From Bacteriovoracaceae bacterium (lineage in GTDB: Bacteria > Bdellovibrionota > UBA1018), in NCBI GenBank assembly GCA_947446835.1, contig CANFHS010000118.1, positions 1 through 7,502 on the forward strand: a stretch of DNA of 7,502 nt, read 5' to 3'. A program made the translations under genes and the position numbers. Positions 1 to 4,989 of the stretch are shown here, piece by piece. Position 1 is the stretch's first letter. Every line of letters begins with the position of its first letter. The notes under the pieces are model-generated. The model did not search any database. It was not told the origin of the DNA and saw nothing but the letters and a program-made list of their open reading frames with translations.

Positions 1-180
1 GCCGCTCCCCTGGTCTCGTGCGACTTCAACGGCAACGTGAACAGCTCGACTATCGACGCCGAGTGCACCGCCGTGCTCGAAGGCAACTTCATCAAGGTCC
101 TGTCCTGGTACGACAACGAGTCCGGCTTCTCGAAGCGCATGATCGACCTCACGGTCTACATGGCCCAGAAAGGCCTCTGA
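1..180 (+). CDS. gap: Glyceraldehyde-3-phosphate dehydrogenase, C-terminal end (5' truncated by window)
   Basis: This is the last 59 codons of a type I GAPDH, read in frame 1 from the first base and ending at TGA 178-180. GAPDH oxidises and phosphorylates glyceraldehyde-3-phosphate to 1,3-bisphosphoglycerate with NAD(P)+ in the cytoplasm. The visible part holds the family's C-terminal signature: PLVSCDFNGNVNSSTIDA, then VKVLSWYDNE-type sequence (here IKVLSWYDNESGFSKRM) and the final helix. The residue after YDNE is Ser; Trp or Thr is more usual there. The catalytic Cys and the NAD-binding domain lie upstream of the window. pgk begins 3 nt after the stop, so the two genes are almost certainly co-transcribed. 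The family call is secure; cofactor preference cannot be judged from this fragment. Confidence 0.96.
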   Translation, partial: AAPLVSCDFNGNVNSSTIDAECTAVLEGNFIKVLSWYDNESGFSKRMIDLTVYMAQKGL

Positions 181-183
181 TCC

Positions 184-1356
184 ATGTCCCAGCTCATCCG
201 ATCGATCCGCGATCTCGACCTCGCGGGTAAAGCCGTGTTCATGCGTCTGGACTTCAACGTCCCGCTCAGTGAGCCCGATGCCGAAGGTCACCGCCAGGTC
301 ACCGACGACTCGCGCATCACCGAGGCGCTGCCGACCATCCGGATGGCCCTCGAAAAGGGCGCCCGCCTGGTGATCGGCTCGCACCTGGGCCGGCCCGATG
401 GCAAGCGCACTCCGGAATCCTCGATGGAACCGGTGGCGCACCACCTGGCCACGCTGCTCAACCAGGAAGTCACCCTGGCGGACGACTGCGTGGGCGACGG
501 CATCGAGATGATGATCCGGAGCCTGAAGAACGGCAGCGTGCTGCTCCTGCAGAACCTGCGCTGGTACAAGGGCGAAGAAGAGAACGATCCGGAATTCGCC
601 CGGCAGCTGGCGCGTCTGGGCGAAGTGTACATCACGGACGCTTTCGGCACCGCGCACCGCAAGCACGCTTCGACCTACGGCGTTCCGCAGATCGCCCAGC
701 AGAAGGCGATGGGACTGCTGATCGAGAAGGAGCTGAAGTTCCTGAGCCGGATGCTGAACGAGCCCAAGAAGCCGTTTTACGCCGTGCTCGGGGGCTCCAA
801 AGTCACCGACAAGATCAAGACCATCGAGTCGCTCATGCTCAAGGTCAACGGCATCTGCATCGGCGGCGCCATGGCGCACGCGTTCTGGGCCGTCCAGGGT
901 GACACGATCCCGGAAGGGGCCAAGCAGCCCAAACCTGCGGACGTGGAAGCGGCAAGGGTCATCCTGAAGGAAGCCCAGAAGCGCGAAATCCCGATCCTGA
1001 CTCCGGCGGACACCAACCAGGGTTTCGACATCGGCCCGAAGACGGTCGAACGGTTCTCGAAGCTGCTCCAGGACGCGGGCACGATCTTCTGGAACGGCCC
1101 CCTGGGCTGGTTCGAGAAGCCCGAGTACGCCAAGGGCACCTTTGCCCTGGCCGAGTTCGTGGCGGGACTTCCGGCCATGAAGGTGGTGGGCGGCGGAGAC
1201 ACGGTTTCGGCCATCAAGCAGTCGGGCTTCGCGGACAAGTTTGACCACCTGTCCACGGGCGGCGGCGCCGTGCTCGAGTACATCGAGCTGGGCAGTCTGC
1301 CAGGCATCGACATCCTGAAGTCCATCCGCCAGGCCCAGAGCCCGGTGCTCCAGTAA
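184..1356 (+). CDS. pgk: Phosphoglycerate kinase
   Basis: A 390-residue protein, the normal length for bacterial PGK. It transfers phosphate from 1,3-bisphosphoglycerate to ADP, giving 3-phosphoglycerate and ATP in the cytoplasm. The N-terminal substrate domain shows RLDFNVP (R21, D23, N25), R44, SHLGRP (H67, R70), LRWYKGEE (R126) and DAFGTAHR (152-159, with R159), which together form the basic-patch phosphoglycerate site. The C-terminal nucleotide domain shows GGSKVTDK (K206, K210), WNGPLGWFE (303-311), GGGDTV (336-341) and STGGGA (357-362). The LRWYKGEE segment differs from the common VRFHKGEE form but keeps the Arg. The ATG at 184 is chosen because it lies 3 nt after the gap stop, fits the family N-terminus and has a weak AAAGG about 10 nt upstream. 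It sits between gap and tpiA in a tight glycolytic operon. Confidence 0.99.
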   Translation: MSQLIRSIRDLDLAGKAVFMRLDFNVPLSEPDAEGHRQVTDDSRITEALPTIRMALEKGARLVIGSHLGRPDGKRTPESSMEPVAHHLATLLNQEVTLADDCVGDGIEMMIRSLKNGSVLLLQNLRWYKGEEENDPEFARQLARLGEVYITDAFGTAHRKHASTYGVPQIAQQKAMGLLIEKELKFLSRMLNEPKKPFYAVLGGSKVTDKIKTIESLMLKVNGICIGGAMAHAFWAVQGDTIPEGAKQPKPADVEAARVILKEAQKREIPILTPADTNQGFDIGPKTVERFSKLLQDAGTIFWNGPLGWFEKPEYAKGTFALAEFVAGLPAMKVVGGGDTVSAIKQSGFADKFDHLSTGGGAVLEYIELGSLPGIDILKSIRQAQSPVLQ

Positions 1357-1369
1357 GGCGCGCGACACC

Positions 1370-2212
1370 GTGTCCGTACCCAAGAACCGGGGAATCCTGA
1401 TCGCAGGCAACTGGAAGATGAACCACGGCCCGGCGGAGACGCAGAAGTTCTTCGCCGAGCTGGAGGCCGCCTGGCCCAGCCTGCCCGACCACTCGGGCCA
1501 GGCCCTGGCATCGGATCAGCTCCAGGTTTGCCTGTTCACACCCACACTGAGCCTCCAGGCTGCCTGCGCCGCCCGGGGCAAGCTGCCCGTCCACGTGGGC
1601 GCCCAGAACGCCCACTGGGAAAGATCGGGCGCCTTCACCGGGGAAATTTCCGGTCCCATGCTGCGCCAGGTGCAGGTGGGCTCGGTCCTGCTGGGCCACT
1701 CGGAGCGACGCCAGCACTTCGGTGAAACCGACGAAGGCGTGCGTCGACGGACCGTGAGCCTGCTGGAGCAGGAGTTCTTCGTGATGGCCTGCATCGGTGA
1801 AACTTTGGCCGAGCGCCAGGGGGGTCAGACCCGCGCCGTCCTGGAACGCCAGCTTTCGGGGCTCTTCCCCGAGACAGGCTCCCAGAGCGGAGCCGCGCGG
1901 TTCCTGGGCTCGCGACTGGTCCTGGCCTATGAGCCCGTGTGGGCCATCGGCACGGGCGTGACCGCGACCCCCGAGCAGGCCGAAGAGGCCCACCTCATGG
2001 TGCGCGACTTCCTGGACCGCCAGTGCGGACCCGAAACCGCCCGCAAGTCCATGATCCTTTATGGCGGGAGCGTGACCCCTGAAAACATCGACTCCCTGCT
2101 GGCCCGCGAGGGCGTCGACGGGGTGCTGGTAGGGGGCGCCAGCCTCAAGCCCCAGGGCTTCCTGGCCCTGGTGGCCGCGGGCGCCCGGGCGGTCGGGTCA
2201 AAACCCGCTTGA
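1370..2212 (+). CDS. tpiA: Triosephosphate isomerase
   Basis: A 280-residue TIM-barrel enzyme interconverting dihydroxyacetone phosphate and glyceraldehyde-3-phosphate. Catalytic residues are all visible: N14 and K16 in AGNWKMN, H110 in LLGHSERR, and the base E188 in AYEPVWAIGTG, whose WAIGTG stretch is the hinge and tip of flexible loop 6. Phosphate-binding segments YGGSVTPENI and GVLVGGASL are present near the C-terminus. It is some 25-30 residues longer than the usual ~250, mostly from extra sequence in the loops around residues 36-52 and 165-182. The start is GTG at 1370: it gives the right N-terminus, and TAAGG at 1354-1358, overlapping the pgk stop, could serve as a weak ribosome binding site. 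It lies 13 nt after pgk; the next gene, secG, follows after a 52-nt spacer. Confidence 0.98.
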   Translation: MSVPKNRGILIAGNWKMNHGPAETQKFFAELEAAWPSLPDHSGQALASDQLQVCLFTPTLSLQAACAARGKLPVHVGAQNAHWERSGAFTGEISGPMLRQVQVGSVLLGHSERRQHFGETDEGVRRRTVSLLEQEFFVMACIGETLAERQGGQTRAVLERQLSGLFPETGSQSGAARFLGSRLVLAYEPVWAIGTGVTATPEQAEEAHLMVRDFLDRQCGPETARKSMILYGGSVTPENIDSLLAREGVDGVLVGGASLKPQGFLALVAAGARAVGSKPA

Positions 2213-2264
2213 GCGGCGGGGAGCCCTCCTATATACCCTACCTATCCGCTTTGGAGGCTGATCC
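2204..2264 (+). promoter_or_regulatory. Spacer between tpiA and secG with hairpin, weak promoter-like boxes and Shine-Dalgarno
   Basis: This is the only sizeable spacer in the window; the listed span begins in the last tpiA codons. CCCGC (2204-2208) can pair with GCGGG (2216-2220) around a 7-nt loop spanning the tpiA stop, but no T-run follows, so it is not an intrinsic terminator. TTGAGC (2209-2214) and TATACC (2232-2237) sit 17 nt apart and resemble -35/-10 boxes; the overlapping TATATA at 2230-2235 stands out in this GC-rich DNA. GGAGG at 2253-2257, 7 nt before the secG ATG, is a strong ribosome binding site. The ribosome site is well supported. The promoter is a low-confidence guess, because the last base of the -10 box is poor and the hairpin overlaps the -35. 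Confidence 0.3.
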
Positions 2265-2648
2265 ATGTCGACTTTCGTGACCACCATTCACTTCATCACT
2301 TGCATCCTTCTCGTGCTGGTCGTTTTGATCCAGTCGGGCAAAGGTGCCGAGATCAGCGCCAGCTTGGGCGGTTCGAGCCAGACCGTGTTCGGCAGCTCGG
2401 GCGGAGCGAACTTCTTTACCCGCTTCACCTCGGCCCTGGCGGCCATCTTCTTCACGACTTCGATCCTTCTGACCGTGCTGAGCGGCCAGGCCCGCAAGAG
2501 CGTGTTCGAAGGCTCCGTGGCAGTGCCGGCCCAGCAATCGGCTCCGGCGCAGCCCGCCGCTCCGGTAGCCAACCCGGGTGCCGCTGCTCCGGCTCCTGCA
2601 CAGCCTGCGGCTCCGGCTGAAGCCGCAAAGCCCGCTGCCGGCCGCTGA
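2265..2648 (+). CDS. secG: Preprotein translocase subunit SecG
   Basis: A 127-residue inner-membrane protein of the SecYEG translocon, which assists SecA-driven export. It has two hydrophobic segments, at about residues 8-23 and 57-73. Between them lies the family loop with Q23-S-G-K-G-A, VFGSSGG (41-47) and NFFTR (49-53), which is diagnostic. From about residue 84 the protein ends in a tail of roughly 44 residues made almost only of Ala, Pro, Gln, Gly and Ser, presumably disordered. Such tails vary within SecG, and this one is encoded with repeated GCTCCGG heptamers. The ATG at 2265 is preceded by GGAGG. secG behind tpiA is a recurrent bacterial gene order with no known enzymatic link to glycolysis. 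aroB starts 17 nt downstream with no terminator between. Confidence 0.95.
   Translation: MSTFVTTIHFITCILLVLVVLIQSGKGAEISASLGGSSQTVFGSSGGANFFTRFTSALAAIFFTTSILLTVLSGQARKSVFEGSVAVPAQQSAPAQPAAPVANPGAAAPAPAQPAAPAEAAKPAAGR
2541..2616 (+). repeat. Low-complexity Ala/Pro-coding repeat in the secG tail
   Basis: The heptamer GCTCCGG occurs four times, at 2541, 2559, 2586 and 2610, within a stretch encoding Ala-Pro-rich sequence such as PAQPAAP, which appears twice. Unit spacings (18, 27 and 24 nt) are all multiples of three, so gain or loss of units would keep the frame. This is a coding low-complexity tract, not an array of independent elements. Confidence 0.6.
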
Positions 2649-2665
2649 GCCCAGCACCCTTCGCC

Positions 2666-3757
2666 ATGACCCGCACCCGGCTCAAGGACTCGCTTCAAGT
2701 TTTTGAGTCTCTGGCCCAGGCCCGTTCCGCGGTCTCGCAGTGCCGGACCTCGGCAGGCGTCCTCGCGATTCGCGTGGCCTTTTACGACCGCGTGGTGGCA
2801 GCCAAAGTTCCGGGCTTCCAGTCCTTCCTCAAGGCCTTCGATCTGGCCATTCCCCTGCGCTCGGGCGAAAGCCTCAAGAGCCTCGATTCGCTGCAGGCGC
2901 TGCTCGCCGACCCCCGCCAGGCTCCCCGGCTGCTGGCGCTGCCCACGCGGCAGACCGTGTTCTTTGCCATCGGCGGCGGCAGCGTCGGCGACTTCGTGGG
3001 CTTCCTGGCCTCGACCTTCCACCGGGGAGTGGCCCTGATCCAGGTGCCCACCACCTGGCTTGCCGCGGTGGACTCGGCCCACGGGGGCAAGACCGCCCTG
3101 AACGTCGGCGGCTTCAAGAACGTGCTGGGCACGTTCCACCCGCCCCGCGAAACCTGGCTCGTGCACGCGCTGCTGAAGGGCCAACCCGAGGCGAGGCGCC
3201 AGGAGGCCCAGGGCGAGATCGCCAAGATGGCGCTCCTGGATCGGCGCGTCTGGAAAAGCTGCACGCAGCCCCTGGCCGCCGCGACAGGCGCCGGCGTCGC
3301 GCCCTGGCCGCTGCTGCCCGAACTGGTGCAGGCCAAGCTGCGCGTGGTGGCGCGCGACCCGCGCGAGGAACGCGGCCACCGCCGCATCCTGAACCTGGGG
3401 CACACCCTGGGCCACGTGCTGGAAGCGTCGCTCGAACTTCCGCACGGAAACGCCGTGGGCATCGGCCTGTTCTTCGCGCTCTGGGTGAGCTGGTGCGAAG
3501 GCCTGCTGGCCACCCGCCAGTTCTTCGAGCTGGAGCAGGACCTGATGGATCGCTTCGGCCTGTCTCCGCGGATTCCGGGAAGACTCCCGAAGCGCCCCGT
3601 GCTTCGCAGGAAGTTCCTGGGCGACAAGAAATCGCTGGGATCGGGCCAGGTCGCGTTCGTGGGCCTGCGTGGCATCGGAAAACCGGTGATCCTGCCCCTT
3701 TCGGTCGACACCCTGCTCACGCACCTGGACCACTTCAACGGGGATATCCCGGAATGA
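2666..3757 (+). CDS. aroB: 3-dehydroquinate synthase
   Basis: A 363-residue protein that converts DAHP to 3-dehydroquinate, using bound NAD+ and a divalent metal (second step of the shikimate pathway). The NAD-binding domain shows PLRSGESLKSL (63-73, the family's P-x-GE-x-x-KSL), GGGSVGDFVGF (103-113), RG-x4-QVPTTWLA (120-133), DSAHGGKTALN (136-146) and KNVLGTFHPP (151-160). Metal ligands are E184 in GEIAK, H246 in LNLGHTLGH and H260 in HGNAVGIG. K142, K187, K224 and R240 match conserved basic residues. It is somewhat divergent (GEIAKMALL replaces the usual AEVIKYGLI) but looks intact. The ATG at 2666 fits the family N-terminus, although no convincing Shine-Dalgarno precedes it, so translation may depend on coupling to secG 17 nt upstream. 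Its TGA overlaps the next gene's ATG as ATGA. Another sugar-phosphate cyclase is possible in principle, but the aro context argues strongly for AroB. Confidence 0.94.
   Translation: MTRTRLKDSLQVFESLAQARSAVSQCRTSAGVLAIRVAFYDRVVAAKVPGFQSFLKAFDLAIPLRSGESLKSLDSLQALLADPRQAPRLLALPTRQTVFFAIGGGSVGDFVGFLASTFHRGVALIQVPTTWLAAVDSAHGGKTALNVGGFKNVLGTFHPPRETWLVHALLKGQPEARRQEAQGEIAKMALLDRRVWKSCTQPLAAATGAGVAPWPLLPELVQAKLRVVARDPREERGHRRILNLGHTLGHVLEASLELPHGNAVGIGLFFALWVSWCEGLLATRQFFELEQDLMDRFGLSPRIPGRLPKRPVLRRKFLGDKKSLGSGQVAFVGLRGIGKPVILPLSVDTLLTHLDHFNGDIPE
3741..3750. repeat. Perfect 10-bp palindrome at the fusion gene's ribosome binding site
   Basis: GGGATATCCC reads the same on both strands. Its left half, with the preceding G, forms GGGGA at 3740-3744, the best Shine-Dalgarno candidate for the ATG at 3754 (9-nt spacing). 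Lacking a loop it would not form a stable hairpin in RNA. It could equally be chance within the last codons of aroB. Confidence 0.35.
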
Positions 3758-4989
3758 GCGAGCCCCGCTTCCGGGTTCCCGCCTCGAAGTCCGAGCTGAT
3801 CCGCGCGCTGCTCATCCAGGGCTTTGAACCTTCGGTCAGGATCACGGGCCACTCGGACTGCGAGGATGTGCGGCACGTGCGGGGAGCGCTGGCGTCCTTG
3901 ACGGAAGGCCAGCAGGCGCTGGACCTCGGCGACTCGGGTCTGGGCTTCCGCTGCCTGGCGCTTCGGGCCTCGCGGCACGGCCGGACCGCAGGCTCCTCGC
4001 CCGGCTGGTTCCTGAAGGGCACGGACCGTCTGCTTTCCCGCCCCCACGACGAGCTTCAGCGGGTCCTCGAAGAGCTGGGCTGCCAGGTCCGGCCCACTCC
4101 CCGTGGCTGGACCATCACGCCACCTCCCGGAGGCCAATGGGCCCGCTCGTCGCTCCAGGTTTCGGGTTCGGTGTCGAGCCAGTTCGCCTCGGCCGTGCTG
4201 CTCTCGGCACTGGACCTGGCCCGGGATTTCACGCTCGAAGTGACGCCGCCTTTCCGGTCGCAAGGGTACCTGTCCCTGACGGTCCAGGCGCTCCGCCAGG
4301 CTGGCGTGAACGTCCACGAAGAACGGACCGAGGCCCTCTGGAAGCTCCGGGTTCCGGCGCGTTCGCGGCCCGTTCCGCACGCCCTGCTTGAGGTGGACGG
4401 CGACTGGAGCACCGCCTTTGGGCTGGCTGCGGTGGCCGCTTTCCGCGGCCCTTTGCTGCTGCAGGGACTGAGCCCCAGGTCAGGCCAGCCGGACCGGGCA
4501 TTCGTGGAGTGGCTCACGCGGATGGGCGTGCCGGTGTCGTGGCAGGATGCGCCCACGGGTCAGTTGCTCCGGGTGGAGCGTGCCCCCGGCCGCCTTCGGG
4601 CCATCCAAGTTTCGGCGCAGGATTGCCCGGACCTGGCGCCCGTGTTTTCGGTCCTGGCCAGCTTGAGCGACCCCGCGACCGGGACCTGCGTGCTGCATTC
4701 AGCGCCGCAGCTGCGCGCCAAGGAATCGGATCGGATCACCCAGGCCGTGCTTCTGGCCCGCTTCCTGGGAGCACGGGCCACGTCCCGGCCCGATGGCTTC
4801 GAGATCCAGGGCACGTCGGAAGAACCCGGAAACCGCCTGGGGGTCTTTTCTTCCAACCAGGACCATCGGCAGGTCATGGCCGCTTTCGTGGCCCACGCTG
4901 CGGGCTTTCGTTTCCCGGTCCACGGCATCGACGCCATCCGCAAAAGCGCCCCCGAGTTCCTGGACGTCGCGGCGGGCCTGGAGATTGAA
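3754..4989 (+). other. aroA: Domain 1 of the fusion: 5-enolpyruvylshikimate-3-phosphate synthase (AroA)
   Basis: Residues 1-412 join phosphoenolpyruvate to shikimate-3-phosphate; free AroA is about 427 residues. By eye, against E. coli numbering: K12, S13, R17 (K22, S23, R27) in PASKSELIRALL; the GNAGTAMRP loop is GDSGLGFRC (59-67); R96 (R124); S141-S142-Q143 (S169-S170-Q171) in GSVSSQF; S169 and Y172 (S197, Y200); D217 in DGDWST; D293 (D313) in CPDLAP; K323, E324, D326, R327 in RAKESDRI; DHR 370-372; and K397 (K411). Essentially the whole active site is kept except the Asn, Thr and Pro of the GNAGTAMRP loop, which are Asp60, Leu63 and Cys67. The Thr and Pro positions are those of the TIPS glyphosate-tolerance mutant. 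The Gly at position 96 is retained (G62). Confidence 0.93.

Noticed and set aside
2204..2240. Intrinsic terminator after tpiA.
   Set aside because: The CCCGC/GCGGG stem is short and no T-run follows it.
2288..3733. Long minus-strand open frame (481 codons) opposite secG and aroB.
   Set aside because: High-GC antisense shadow: composition is rich in Gln, Arg, Gly and Ala with no recognisable domain, and the opposite strand holds two well-supported genes.
2740..3753. Upstream extension of the fusion frame to an ATG at 2740, giving 1355 residues.
   Set aside because: The extension overlaps nearly all of aroB and reads as Arg/Pro/Gly/Ala-rich sequence with no family motif. aroB in the other frame has a full set of DHQ synthase motifs, and ATG 3754 fits the EPSP synthase N-terminus.
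2782..4380. Minus-strand open frame of 532 codons across aroB and the start of the fusion.
   Set aside because: It spans two real genes on the other strand, is Arg/Ser/Pro-rich and shows no motif; typical of GC-biased third positions.
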